64,000 bases of DNA from contig CM029664.1 in the NCBI GenBank assembly GCA_017311315.1, forward strand, positions 45,786,510-45,850,509, written 5' to 3'. This stretch comes from Dendrocalamus latiflorus (lineage: Eukaryota; Streptophyta; Magnoliopsida; Poales; Poaceae). The notes beneath the pieces were generated by a model. The model had not been told where the DNA came from and did no database searches. It saw only the letters and a program-made list of their open reading frames with translations. Shown piece by piece: positions 39,111 through 51,578 of this stretch. Each line of letters begins with the position of its first letter. The first letter of the stretch is position 1. The position numbers and the translations under genes were made by a program.

Positions 39111-41551
39111 TTAAAATTGAAAAAAACAAAAGACAAAGATCTGGCCTGCAAGAACAAGCGTCTTACTCAAAGATGCATGCAATTTTAGGTGTAATCTGGA
39201 GCGTTTGCCATTGGAACACCGGAATACTTTAAGTGCAGTTTGCTGATATTTTTGCGCCATCTGGGTTGAAAGTTGAAACAGTTTAATTTTCCGGGGGACA
39301 GTTCGTTGACTCATGAGTTTTTGTGCAATCAAAGGCTCAAACTGCTTGGTCAGTGGCGATATGCCTAACAACAGTAAACTGTCGTTTTCCGGAGTGGGTA
39401 CTACCAAAGCCCGCGCGTTGCCACGAGCGCAAAAACGAATTACATGTATGAATTAAGAGTTTCAGATACAAATGTAATAGCATCATCCATACAAAGTATG
39501 CTCCAAAAATAGACTGAAAGTGCTGTTTGTGGAATACCTTTGTAGGTTGAAAGAAGAGCAAAAATCTTATCCATATCAGTCCATACGATGCATTCATTTC
39601 ACAGATCACACACTTGCTTTAGAAATTACGCAAAGGGAACAAAACATATCCTGGTTTCGCAAAAAGCAGGAACTCAGAGTAGATGGAAAATTTTGAAAAG
39701 TAAATAAGATGAAATCCTAAAAAAGGTTTCAAGCTGAAGGACTCCAGAATCATGCACTTCCTTTGGAATTGACCTATTGCATCAGGAATTGGGTTTTGTT
39801 GCCGCGGTTGCTAGCTTAGAACCCCCTGTATGAAGAAGCATCTTCTACAAATAAAAAAGAGAATCAATATGTGAGGTAGTTTTTTACTTATAAAATAAAG
39901 GAAAGTTCTATTAAAAATTTAAAATCAATATAGAGCAACAAACTGCAGTTAGTTAAAGAAAATAAGATCAACATAATATGGTGCATCTCAAAGATAGGCA
40001 GACATAGTGTAAACATGGATGATAACCATACAAACATCAAGTAAAACATGGATGATAACCATACAAACATCAAGTAAAACATGTCCTGAGTTGAAGACAA
40101 TTCAATAGGTAGTGGAAAAACAACATCACAAACTCAGATATCACCTGTTAGTTCATCTAAATTAAAACACTGATAAGTAACTAAAAATGAAGCAACTCAA
40201 GAAAATAGACATGGCTAGTCGAGTGAAAGAGACTTTAAAAAAACCGTCTTGGAAAAGATTGGCTCCAACCAACAAAAGGCAGAGTCCTATTAAAAAAAAC
40301 CACAATGGTATCCAATCTACTTCTGGTTTCATGTCACATTGTGCGACGCCAAAAAAAGCACATCTGTTATACACAATCGAAGTAGTTAAGTAGAGATCAT
40401 TTTAAGTAAACACCAACAACACAAAAACTGCATTGTTAGATTATTTTGACCTGGAGAGATTTTGGTTCTCTTCTTTTTCACTTATGACTTATGGTTTATG
40501 ATTTATGTTACAATAACTAGCTTTAAATGATGTGTTTTTTCAAAGTGGAGTCAATAGAAAGATTATAATAAAAAATGTATTGAATTCAGCTGTATCGACC
40601 AAAATCGTATGTGACTATTTTTTTACGTATTACCTATCGCGAAAAGTCATAATTCAAAAGAATCTATCTTTGATATCATGAATAAATTTGAAAAAACTGT
40701 ACTAATAACTTCTTGCGTATAAAATAGGACATAACATCGTAATTTGTTAAGTATTAAAAATACCTAGTGGTGTTGCCATAAGCAAGCTCTAGATCCATGC
40801 AAAAATAATGCAACAAACCACTGAAAATCGCATCTCAATATTTACCCTATCCGATGAGCCAGGGCATGCAGTCCACTGCATTATCCTTTTTTTGGTCCTC
40901 TCTGCGGTGCCTGCAAACCAAAATGGAAGAGCAAACTCAATGTACTGTTTCAAAATGTGTAGCTGTCAAATTGTAGTACGGATAACATTACAGAAAAAAA
41001 CTTATTTTTCAATTTAACTAAATAGCAAATTTCTTCACTACTGCTTGATGGGCTAAAATAGAGCAGGGGAAGGCTGTTTACCAATAAAGCTAAGGTTGAG
41101 ATCGTTTGACTTCAGCTTTTAGCTTCCGACTTATTTTCACTACTCATAAATTTCGTCTTTTTCTGAACTTTTGGCTTTTTGTTGAGCTTTTTCCGGTTCT
41201 TTTTTCCCGTATTTGTTTGTATTATACGTAATGGGCTAACATATTTTTTATATATTTTTTAATTTTTTAAAATTAATTATGCTAAATAAGCTTCTGTCAG
41301 CTACAATGTTTTTTCAGCCAGCTATAGTGCTTTTCAGCCATAAGCCACAAAAAATAAGCCCAAATGATCACCACCAATCATGTCGATGCACACACACCTG
41401 AATATTAGACAAAATGCAAGAAATCCAAGGTGATTACCTAGAAAAACCACAATAATAGCGAGAGCAGGAACAAAGCAATAGCAAGTAGCGAGCAATGAAG
41501 AGCAGTTGCCCATCCAGTTAGAGTCGTTCAACCTCAAATAGGAACAATACA
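39111..41551. other. Intergenic, AT-rich, no gene recognised
   Basis: Mostly AT-rich. A 98-codon minus-strand frame at 39407-39111 is free of low complexity but matches no family I know. It could be an exon remnant. Another 68-codon plus-strand frame lies at 40187. Nothing else was found. Confidence 0.35.
40014..40080. repeat. 33-bp tandem duplication
   Basis: The unit beginning CATGGATGATAACCATACAA is present twice head to tail with no visible difference, ending in a third partial ACATG. Confidence 0.85.
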
Positions 41552-41560
41552 TAAACAAAT

Positions 41561-41796
41561 GGGTTTTGTTAAATATCATCTACATATTTTCTTCTTAGCT
41601 ATCATCTAAATTTATGGCTGTTAGATTAGAGATCCAATAACCATGAATTCTCCCTCCTCCCCCTTTAATTCTACCCCCTCATCCTAGAAAAAAATCTTCC
41701 TTCTTCAAAAATAAGGGGCATCTTGATCTCTAATCTAAGAGTCACAAATTTAGATGATAGTTAGAAAGAAAATATTCGGATGATGTCTAGACTCCC
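41561..41796. mobile_element. Mutator-type MITE with 9-bp target duplication
   Basis: 236 bp from GGGTTTTGTT to TAGACTCCC, flanked by TAAACAAAT on both sides (41552-41560 and 41797-41805). The arms pair over about 70 bases (CTATCATCTAAATTTATGGC versus a near-complement ending AAATTTAGATGATAG). A 9-bp duplication is characteristic of Mutator-like elements. A related copy lies in opposite orientation at 53511-53736. Confidence 0.88.
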
Positions 41797-41805
41797 TAAA
41801 CAAAT

Positions 41806-42982
41806 TAGCATAAAAATCTCTGACAAAAGCAAAAACAACGGTACAATGAAAAACAGAAGAAATAGCGGAACCAATGAGGAGCTGGTGGCGTCATAGTGTC
41901 CCTTCATGCACATCGGCCATACGGTAAGTTTAGCTGCAGGGAACCGTTGCCCATGGGCTCACCAGAATTTCTTGATCACTGAACTAAATATGTCCTTATA
42001 TTCAAACGAGGCAATTGGTCTGCAGCAGTAGAAAATCTAACTTTGTCGTTATCCTCTCTCTCTCTCTCTCTGTATATATGGCAGCTAGTTATACAATCGA
42101 ATACTAAAAGCAAAATACATAAAGAGAGTATCCCATATATCACAGTCACAATGGAAGAACTCTGTATCTACAAATATTCACATTGTGGTGGTGTCAAAAC
42201 TAGCTACATCTCACCGTTACAGTCACGAAGTATGAGGTTTTCAAACTGGCTTCGGCTTCCAGCTTCTGTTTGAAGAAGCTAAAAACCGATTTAAACACCT
42301 TGGCTTCCAAAAGGGGCTTCTCCAAGTCACTTTCAAAAGCCGTCGGCTAGCCTCTGTCATCTTCTTTGTGTTCACGTATTCCAAAAATCATTTTTCAAAT
42401 TTTACTTCAAAAACTACTTTTTTCAATTGGTATTATTCTATATCAGCCAAATGCCATCAACTCCAACCAATTAAAATACCCCTATATAGTGTGGTGATGG
42501 GCGAAACCTCAAATATGACACTGCAATAGTAAGTACACTGCTACTAGCAAGTAAAAAGCTTTGGATTATATAAGAGTACTAAAAGAAGTAGGCCGAGTTA
42601 GAAGCCGCTCCAATCGGCTTTAGCTTTTGGCTTATGACTTTCTAATGTCAGAAGAAGCCGAAAATCACTTAGAATACGTTGGCTTCTTAATTTCGATTTT
42701 TTGGTCTTTTGGCTCTTTTTGGTTTTTTTTTGCTTTTATTCTTTTGTATTATCCGTAAAGATATAACAATATATTTTAATTTTTTTAAAAATTTATTTTT
42801 TAATCAAATGATTCAAAAAAATTCAACAATCACTATAGTGTAATTTTTTAATGTAGGTCCACGTCGTCGTCCCAAGAATGAATTTAGATGGAGCAGTGAC
42901 ACTGACATCATCTGTACACCCTCTCCGGATCCCACAAGGATCTCTACCCCCTTATGCCACGCAGTGGAACAGCACACGAGTA
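41806..42982. other. Intergenic, no gene recognised
   Basis: Contains a short CT microsatellite (about 42,053-42,071) followed by TATATATGG, and AT-rich sequence with repeated GGCTT(C/T)-type words around 42.2-42.7 kb. No coding frame or bounded element was recognised. Confidence 0.35.
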
Positions 42983-42991
42983 CCGCGATAC

Positions 42992-43361
42992 GGGAACGTC
43001 TCAGGTGCAGGGGCCCCTGCACTTAGCGCCGTGTAGGGGTGCCCAGCTCCCTGACACGTGTCCCCCAAAATTAAAAAAAATCCGAAAAATTCAAAAAATA
43101 CTTTAAAAATCAGAAAACTGTAAAAAGTATTTTTGTATAAAAAAGTATTTTTAAGTACTTAATTTTTTTGATTTTTTATTTTTATTAAAAAGTATTTTTT
43201 TAAGTACTTAAAAATACTTTTTAATAAAATTATTTAACAAAAAGTACTTTTTACAATTTTCTGATTTTTAAGTATTCTTTTTTGAATTTTTCGAAATGTT
43301 TTTAATTTTGAGGGACATGTGTCCGGAAGCTGGATACCCTGCACAGCGCTAACCCGTTCCC
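42992..43361. mobile_element. Foldback Mutator-type MITE with 9-bp target duplication
   Basis: 370 bp from GGGAACG to CGTTCCC, flanked by CCGCGATAC on both sides (42983-42991 and 43362-43370). From TTAGCGC (43023) inward the two arms pair almost completely to the centre (about 43,190), so a transcript would fold into a hairpin of about 150 base pairs. The left end also contains the perfect palindrome GTGCAGGGGCCCCTGCAC. It is non-coding and lies 1.5 kb upstream of the IQD start codon, likely just outside or within its promoter. Confidence 0.88.
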
Positions 43362-43370
43362 CCGCGATAC

Positions 43371-44866
43371 ACCCGGCCCTGTACCCGTACCTACGCACAT
43401 CATCTGCCCTGTGGCCCTGTCCCGAAACCTCGTCTCCTCTTTGCTCTGAGTCTCTGACCAATTCGAGCCGGGGTCCTGTGAACTGCTGCCTCGTGGCGCA
43501 AGGAAAGAAAGGCCGGAGCCCGGAGCAGTAGTCCAGTACCAGTACTGGCCACAGCATCGCGCAAGCCACAATATTTTATCCTCTCTTCGTATCTTGCGTA
43601 GACTTTCCTGTGCTTGATCCGAGGAGACGGGGACACGGTGTAGAAGGAGCTGAGCCGACGAACCGCTTCACTGCAGTGCATGCAGTGGCTGCGTCAGCAG
43701 CGACTCGAGTGCATTGGAACAAGCGTGCTCGAGAGGGAGCAGAGTACTCCACGCCGTCGTGTAGCTTCCAAGAAACACAGGCCTGCGCCTGCGTGCGTGC
43801 GTGCGTAGCTAGCTTGTATCGGCGGATCTTGGCGTGATCGATCGGCGAGCTCCCATCGCGAGAGGTCAGCGTCCCCACTGATACATACACACAATTACAC
43901 ATCCCTCATCCTGATCCCTTTCGAGGTGCGTGAATGATTGCCCCTTGCCGTGTGCTACTCGCTTCTGCTGCTGCTTGTTCCTTGGATCGTTCTACTGGTG
44001 CAGGGGCTCGGAGCGAAGTCGTTTTGTACACTAGCTTAGCATCCGTGTGAGCTGGTTTTTTGGCTTGCGCTTTTGTTGGCTTGCGCTCGGTGTGATTCGT
44101 GAGCTGGTGCGACTGTGCCGAGCTGGGAACCCAACCCACGCGTCAGTTCAGCCCTCCTATCCTTCTGCCAGTCCGCTTGCCGCTGCTGGGATTGCTAGTT
44201 TTTTTCAGGGGAAGTTTTTGACGGTTCGAGGTTGATCCGTGCGAAGTTTTCAGCGAAAGCTCCATCTCTCCTCTTCTGGGCTGGCTTCACGTAAACTTCG
44301 CCGTTTCCTGCACGGGAGCCAGTAATTTCCTGCTTCTTTTGCTGCTATTTGCGCTGCAAATTTTTCTTGCCTTAATCTCGTGCCTTTCTGAAAGTTGAGG
44401 TTGCACTTTGGAGTTTCCTTTGTCTGCTCTGGCCCTTGCTCTCGGAGTCCGTTCATTTCTTTAGATTCCCCGTACATTTCGCCGCTCCTTTTTAGCTGGG
44501 AGCCGTGACGTCGCCTACAGATCAACCGAAAAGCTTTATGCATATGCAGTGTTTCTTGTTCTAGGCTTCTCCTGCGGATGTTTTCAGAAGCGCTTTTTCT
44601 CAAGTTGGAGGCACAGTGTGTTTGTGTCATGCAAAGTTGGCTAGCTGCTTCCTTCGCCTTCTGAGATTTCTCATCTTACTAGAATTCTTCCTCCCAAAGG
44701 CGTACATGCGTTTTGTTCTTCTAATCACCTTTAATTACTCCCCCTGGCCTGTTTCATGAACTCCCTTTCTCCCTTTGCTTTTAACGCTTGCGCCGTTGCG
44801 CGCATCATTCTTTTCGTTGACGCGTTTCCTCCTAGCATTCTTGTGCATATGCAGAATCGCTGCAGC
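43371..44866 (+). promoter_or_regulatory. IQD gene promoter and leader with probable 5' UTR intron
   Basis: About 1.5 kb that is GC-richer than the surroundings. A good donor, TCGAG followed by GTGCGT (about 43,925), and a good acceptor, TGTGCATATGCAG (about 44,853) just before the start codon context AATCGCTGCAGC, suggest a leader intron of about 930 nt. A TATA-like TATTTTAT occurs near 43,573. The in-frame upstream ATG at 44756 would then lie in the intron. Inference only. Confidence 0.4.
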
Positions 44867-47155
44867 ATGGGGCGTGCCATGAGATGGTTCAAGAAGCTAC
44901 TGACAGGCAGGAAGGAACGGGACAAAGGCCTCAAGGAGAACCATGTCGCAGGCGACTGGCATGACGGGACGGACAGGGAGAAGGGGAGGTGGAGCTTTGT
45001 GAAGCAGCGGAAGAGCGGAGTTGACGGCGGCAGGAGGCCCTCGGAGGCCGCCGCCGCGGAGCCATCGCAGGTGACGCCATGCCATTGTGGTGGTGAGGGT
45101 GCCAGAACTCGTGAGGAGAGGGCGGCCGTCGTGATCCAGAAAGCCTTCAGAGGCTACCTGGTATGATCGTCCGAAAACCTCATCTTCAAACCTTGATCTA
45201 TTCATTTCTCGTTATCTCTGCTCAGTTGATAGGATGGTGTAGACTATGGACAGTCCAAATGTGCAGTAGAAGTTTGTTGTAACGATGCAATTCTTCAACT
45301 TTTTTATTTTAGTGAATAGCACACAGTATTTGCACGGTCATATTTAGAGAGAACTTGAGTGTTTTTTTTATTAAATATCACTTAAATTTTGAGCTTTTAG
45401 ATCTAGACCTAATAGGTAAAATCATTTTATCTTCTCTCCTTCTATTTAAGTACTATTTTGTTAAGGAGTACTTGATTTTTTAGATGTTGAATGCATATCT
45501 ATATCCATCCACTAGTTTGCTAATAAGTTATTAGCATGTAATGTGATATATTGAGAAATGCTCATTGCATATTATTCTTTTATTTATAGCCTTTTTACAT
45601 TAATTATATACTAGTTTTACATAAATTAAATTATTAAAAAATGATGTGACAATTTGTAAAGAAGAGGAACAAAACAAACTATAAAAATATAACAAAAAAC
45701 TATATAAAAATTCTACTTGGCCGTTTATGTTGTGACTCCTGATGACACTAAACAAATTGATTACTCTCTTATCACATTATTGACATACAAAAAAAATCAC
45801 AAAATCAAAAGCATAAAGCATAAACAAATCAACATCTAATAATAAAAAATTAAGTGCCTAGAAAAAAATACTCGTGTGCCATCTAGCAAATTTCTTTTTT
45901 CGCTGAATATTTATTTATTTTTAGCTATTTGGCTAGACTTGCTGTATATGATGTCACTGCTGCTAGTGTTCCTTCCCATGATGGGCAGTTGTTATTTGTT
46001 AACTCTTCCTCTGTTCCTATACAAAATCTGCACGTTGATCGGCTGCACAATTGTTAACTCTTCTTCGGCGGCGACTTCTGTGCATAATAAACTTCCTGCT
46101 TGGTGTCAGAGTAGTAGCTACTAATCACGTGGCGTGACATAAGCCTAGTTACCTAAGCCAGATTTCTTTAACCCTTTGTCAATTGCAAGTTGTTTGCGGG
46201 TAAAAAAAATTATTTGCTCATGTTTGAATCTTACACCGCAGGCTAGGAAAGCGCTTCGCGCTCTCAGAGGACTCGTCCAGCTGCAGGCTCTAGTCCGCGG
46301 CTACCTTGTGAGGAAGCAAGCAGCTACGACTCTGCACAGGTTGCAGGCTCTCATGCGGCTGCAGGCCGATTCCTACGCCGTCAAGACAGCTTCCCACCGG
46401 AATTCCATGGAACAAGTAAGGCATTTTACATCACCCCACAAAGATCTTGGTGTTGATCTTGATCAAGTGTCAGCGAATGAATCTTGAGTTTTGACTTGTG
46501 TTGTTTGGTCCATTTTGCAATGCAGGAGAGGATCGTCACGCAAGTAGCCCGGATGAAGCCGTTGGCGACGCCGGGGCACCGCCGGAGGCTCTCCGACAGC
46601 ACGGACTCCAACTACGAGAGCAGCCCGCGGATCGTCGAGATGGACACGTGCCACCTCCGCTCCCGGTCCACCCGGATCGTGAGCAGCCGGTACACCCCCG
46701 ATCACTCGTCGGACCGCCGGCTCACCCCGGCCCTGGCTTCGTCGTGCTCGCCGCTGTCCAGAAAGCAGCCTCCACGGCTCTCCATCCGGCGGTGCCACGA
46801 GCGCGACCCCAGGCGCGCCAAGACAGCGCAGAACACGCCCCGCTGCTTCGGGCCCGCCCCTACGTACGGCTCGCCCGCCAAGAGCGTCGACGGCCTGACG
46901 TCGCGGCGGCTCTCGCACCGGGACGTGCTCGTCAGTCCGAGCTACATGGCGGACACGGCCTCGTTCGCGGCGAGGATGCGGTGCCAGAGCGCGTCCAATC
47001 AGCGGCAAGCCGAGGCGCCTAGGGCGAGCCTGACCCGGGCCGGGTCGAGGAAGTCGTGCTCGCAGATGCAGGACAGCGCCTTCTCCACCCAGACGGGCTG
47101 CTCCGGGCTCAGCGTCGAGGCGGCCAGAGATTACTACCTGGACAGGATGTGGTGA
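44867..47155 (+). CDS. IQD family calmodulin-binding protein
   Basis: Three exons, 44867-45160, 46242-46415 and 46526-47155, giving 365 residues. The start MGRAMRWFKKLLTGRKE is the usual IQD N-terminus. The IQ67 domain spans about residues 83-149: EERAAVVIQKAFRGYL in exon 1, then ARKALRALRGLVQLQALVRG and VRKQAATTLHRLQALMR in exon 2. A phase-0 intron lies between the 16th and 17th residues of the domain, the conserved position for this family. The C-terminal half is Ser/Arg-rich and basic, with a DUF4005-like segment (SPSYMADTASFAARMRCQSA). IQD proteins bind calmodulin and commonly sit on microtubules, at the plasma membrane or in the nucleus, linking calcium signals to cell shape. I cannot say which member this is. 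Intron 1 is 1,081 nt and AT-rich with no insert recognised. Confidence 0.93.
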
Positions 47156-48336
47156 TCAGATGGTGATGCAAAGACTGGTTTGGATGTTACGTAGTGTTTA
47201 GAGTGTACATATTTAAATGCTACTCCAGAGTGTTACTAGATCAAGGCATGTCAGTCACAAGTTTGATGGCATAGGAAAGGATGCAATTCTCTACTTCAGT
47301 AAAGTGTTTTGGACAATCTTCTGGTGCACATAGAATTACTAATGGAGCACACACAATAGAACAAGGGAAACGGAGTGCACAGCATATGTATCAATTCCAT
47401 TTTAGAGCCCATTCTGGTTTGTTTCTTGGCATAGAATACATCGGTACTGGTTCATTCCCGTGTGCCATTTCGGATTCTAAAATTTTAATATCATAATATA
47501 TATTTATTCATAAGTATATATATAATTATATGCACATATAATTTCACTTAGAATCTCACTTTAAATGCATAACCATAACATACAAATAGGGATCATTTCA
47601 ATTATGCCATGTACCAAAATAGATGGAATGACTAATTCCTTCCGAAATGGGCCGGAATGGCTGGTACGAGATTGAGCTGAAACAATCCGCTCTCATAAGG
47701 AAATTAAACAGTGAAATTAACTTAATTAAAAGTAATTAATAAGCAATTAAGCTAACTATAGCACAGTGAAATACAGTGCATTAATTACAACTCATGCAAG
47801 GAAAATAAAATTATTACATCAATTAAATAATTACAAACTGCAAACTTTGCAACTAAAAATAAATTAATTACAACCATTGCATAAGAGTAGAAATAAAAAT
47901 TACAACATCGCATCATTCATCGTATTACAATTTCTTTTGCATGCATTCACGTGCAGTTGCACACCGGTCGTCGAATTGAAATAGTCACCGCGAGTAGGTT
48001 GACGCCAAAACCCTGCATTTTATTTTATAGTCTAACGCCTAAGGTAAAAACAATCCAAGAGAGAATAAAAAGAGAGAGAAGTAGCTACCGTCAGAACCCA
48101 TTTGGCTTTATAATACCGAAATCTTTAGTGCTCATCGAGATACCAGGACTGTCCAGGCCGACTGACACCTCTTACTTAAGTGACTTTCATTATCCAGTGA
48201 AAAACCAAGCCAACACCCACTTTATTTTTCACCGACTTACCTCAAACAGTAGAAAAAACCAGATTACAATACCGAAATCACCCTAAGGACCATTGGTCCA
48301 TAAGGGTCACCCAAACTTTGCCCACTGCACAGCAAT

Positions 48337-48340
<4 letters not shown>

Positions 48341-48379
<39 letters not shown>

Positions 48380-48405
48380 AGGGAGAGGGAGAGGGAGAGG
48401 AGAGG
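48341..48405. repeat. GA microsatellite grading into GGGAGA repeats
   Basis: An uninterrupted (GA)n run of about 30 bases followed by several GGGAGA units and AGAGG. Confidence 0.9.
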
Positions 48406-49499
48406 ATAAGATTGAACCTCACAAGAAAAGAGAGCCAACTCTTCCTTCCCATTCTTAAGCCAACCAGAGAAAGCAACCATTCCCCCATTTTCATTTCTCT
48501 GCCAAGACCGAGAGCAAGCCAAGCACATCCAAAGGCCAACCGAAGCACACACCACAGAGAGGGAGCCAGGGGGAGGAAGCTAGGAGAAGGGGAGTCCAAA
48601 AAGGAGTTGGGGGAAGACTGATAGAGTGAGGACGGCAACCATGATAACCTAGGATCGTCAACGGTTGCCGGGACCATGCCAATCCAACATGGACCTGACG
48701 GGGGACATAGGAGACGAGCAGGAGCACGTGGAGAGCATCACTGCCACCACTGTGAACGTCGTTGCCTTTCCATTTTCAGCCCAACCAAGCCAAGTAGGTC
48801 ATTCCAGCTTAGCTATTTTCATCCATCACAGCACAACACAAGCACAGCACAAAGCCTCACTTACCAAGTAGAGTAGTGGAAGTAAGTAGATGAGGGAGAG
48901 CTAACTCTCACCTCAGTCGGATAGGCCTGTGATGGTCAAATGTCGCTGGCTCACTACAATGGCTCACAGATGGCCACCTGTGCACCCTTAGTAAGCCGCA
49001 TGCTCCCCCGCACATGCGAGCTCTCAAGTTCTGTCACGGCGGCACAATTGTCAGTTTTATTCACCACCACCTCACATGCACAGAACAAAGCCAAAGATTG
49101 CATCAATCACAAAAATGAGTAGGAATATAGTAGATCGAAGCCATCCCAGGGTAAAAGGGGGAAACCACGATTCGGCAGAGCCGCACCAAATCTGACCTCA
49201 CCGGCCTATACTCGGTCAGAGGAGGAAAGAGAAGAAGCGCCGGGACCACCAACAAAGCGGCCGGTGGTGCCACCACAGACAAGGTCGAGCACCTTGCCAT
49301 GCACGACAGGAGACAAGGCTAGGAGCTAGAGGAGGAATGAAAGGCGGTGCTTGCAGGAGGCCATGGAGGAGCCGCCAGCATTGGGCTGGGGGCCCATGGT
49401 GGGTCACGGTTGGCACCCGAGAGGAGTTGAGCTCCTAAGGATAGAGAGAGAGAGAGAGAGCGAGCTAAAGAATGGGGGGTCTGTGGTTTCGTGTTTAGT

Positions 49500-49640
49500 G
49501 GTGTTTGGGGTTTTGTGTGTGCTGTGCAATGCACTATGCAATGTGTGTGTGTGCAGTGTGCATGTGGTGTTGTGTGTAGTGCGTGTGTGTGCTGTGTGTG
49601 TTGTGTTAGTGAGTATAAGTGTGTGTTGGGCTATGTGCGT
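49500..49640. repeat. GT-rich low-complexity stretch
   Basis: Irregular runs of GTGTGT, TGTGCTGTG and GTGTTGTG, probably a decayed microsatellite. The plus-strand frames across it are artefacts of composition. Confidence 0.75.
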
Positions 49641-50020
49641 GTGTCAGGCCAGCGAGTGCGAGCACGGCTTACTGGGCCATGTGAGTAGAGCTAACAGTAG
49701 GTCGACTAGTAAGAGATAACACAAAACACAAAAATAATCTGAGGTAGAAATAATTGAATCACGATAAAACCAATACATTAGACAAACCTAGTAAAATCCA
49801 CCTCTGAAAATGGTGCTAATTATCTAAAACTAAAAATAGCCCTTCGCTAAATTAATTAAACCGTAAGTTTGCTCTATAATGCAGAGGATGAACCGGGGCA
49901 GGAAGAGGTAGCTGATCTAGCCATGGTTGATATCAAGGCATTCTACGCATATGAAGGAAACCTCATTCCTTTGACTCTATTAACCCGGCTCCTTGGCGGA
50001 TGTTCCATTCGGTCTAAGAC

Positions 50021-50218
50021 TGGTGGGAGGAGATTTTTCTCTCGCCTGGAATTCCGCGGAAGGCTATGGCATCACTAGTGATGCTAGCCGTTTGGCAAAT
50101 TTGGAAGGAACGAAACGCTCGTATTTTTCATTCAACAGCAACTGCAACCCCGCTCTTGATTGCCACTATTAAGAACGAAGTCAGAGCCTGGGTCCTAACG
50201 TGGGCCAATAGGCTATAG
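50021..50218 (+). pseudogene. LINE reverse transcriptase C-terminal fragment
   Basis: 66 codons ending in TAG and starting inside a protein: WWEEIF, then MLAVWQIWKERNARIF, then IKNEVRAWVL. The W.IWKERNAR.F motif is characteristic of the C-terminal end of plant L1-type LINE ORF2 proteins. No upstream reverse transcriptase domain is present, as expected for a 5'-truncated insertion. The 3' region after it (to about 50,350) is probably the LINE tail, but no clear poly(A) was found. Confidence 0.7.
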
Positions 50219-50349
50219 GAGCTCCCAATATTTTCTGTAACAATAATTTAGTTTCTCTTTAGGCCAGCTCCTGGCCGCATCCTCTCACCACCCCTCCCTT
50301 GTTTTTTCAGATCATCCCCGTTTATTGTTTTCATTTTCCCTTTAAAAGT

Positions 50350-51578
50350 AGTACAAGGCAGCCACGTGTCTCCAGCCTTAGAAGGATGGGCCGAAACAGT
50401 ACCATGGCCATCTACACAACTGGGCTATTAGTCTGTCATTGAGCTATACTGTACCCCAAATTATGCTGCCTTTCGTTTCCACCCACGAATCATGATACGA
50501 CGAATCCACGATGATGCCTAGTCTAGCACGTCTGTAACACGGTATGTTTTTGGTTACCTCGACTAGCCAATTAGATCACATACAATTAAGTGACATCAGC
50601 CGCCTGTAATTTTTATCATATAAGATACGAGATGATATACAGAAGAAATATGGAGTATAGAGAATTGGGCTGTCGCTTATGTAATAGTCGATTGTAACAC
50701 GAGAAACAAGATATATTATATCATGAAGAAGCTATCTATAGAGATATATAATATAGAGATATATAAAAAGATAACTCGTTGTAGGAGCTGTCTTTAGCGT
50801 TGTCTATAGATGATATGAAAGATATTATAGACAGCAATTATCTAAACCATTGTATATACGCTTAGGCCATCACTAAGCCGAGTTTCCATGCCGTAACCTC
50901 TTTTTTGGAACTTTGGATGAGAGGGATTTCTATAGGTATTTTTGTGATTTATTAGTTCAAATCTGCTCTTGCTGTAAAGAACTAAAGATTAGGCGCTGGC
51001 AATGGCCTGATTGGCTGGGCCCTTCCAATCTAAGAAGGTCAGGTTGTTTTGGCTAGTCCATAAAATACCTAAAAAACTAAAAAAGAGTAGATTAATAACC
51101 TGGCAGTTTTCTATGGTCCAAACGGCGACTCACTCCGTCTTTATTCCGGTTCAAGGCGCCGATCTTATTTGTAGGTTACTTTCTCGTCATTATGGTTTAC
51201 GATGAATCAACACCGGCACCACCCGAGTTCAAAAAAAAAAAACACCGGCACCACCCGGTACAGGCCAGCGTGATGACGAGGCACATTACCTTTTGGCTTC
51301 CTGTCCTCACGGATTCAGGACGTACAGGCGCGTGTTTTAGGTAACGGATGTTAAATGAGGCGGCGTTTATAAGTTGTTTTTTGGTTGGAAATTGGCGGCG
51401 TTTCGGTGGAGAACACCGTACTCGTTCCATGCTGACGCTTCACAAATCACAAATATAGTTCGTAAGTACTCCATGTTGTAAGGTGCCAATATTTTTGCCG
51501 TGTGTTTCGCGGAATCTGTATATTTTTCCTCTGTTTTTTACATGATGTGCATGCCGTGTGTTTACAACGAACTCGATC
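50350..51578. other. Intergenic downstream of the pectin methylesterase, no gene recognised
   Basis: AT-rich at 50.6-50.85 kb with repeated TATAGAGATATATA words. A direct duplication of the phrase CACCGGCACCACCCG (about 51,210 and 51,243) surrounds a short poly(A) run, which could mark an old retroinsertion. No gene was recognised. Confidence 0.35.

Larger units (their letters stand above)
47156..49860. other. Intergenic with low-complexity tracts, no gene recognised
   Basis: AT-rich just downstream of the IQD gene, then sequence resembling non-coding retroelement DNA from about 48 to 49.7 kb. Open frames around the GA tract and the GT-rich stretch come from low complexity. No LTR borders were found. 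Confidence 0.35.

Noticed and set aside
44756..44866. Upstream in-frame ATG as the start of the IQD protein
   Set aside because: The family starts at MGRA(T/M)RWF, and a good acceptor (ATATGCAG) lies between the upstream ATG and that start.
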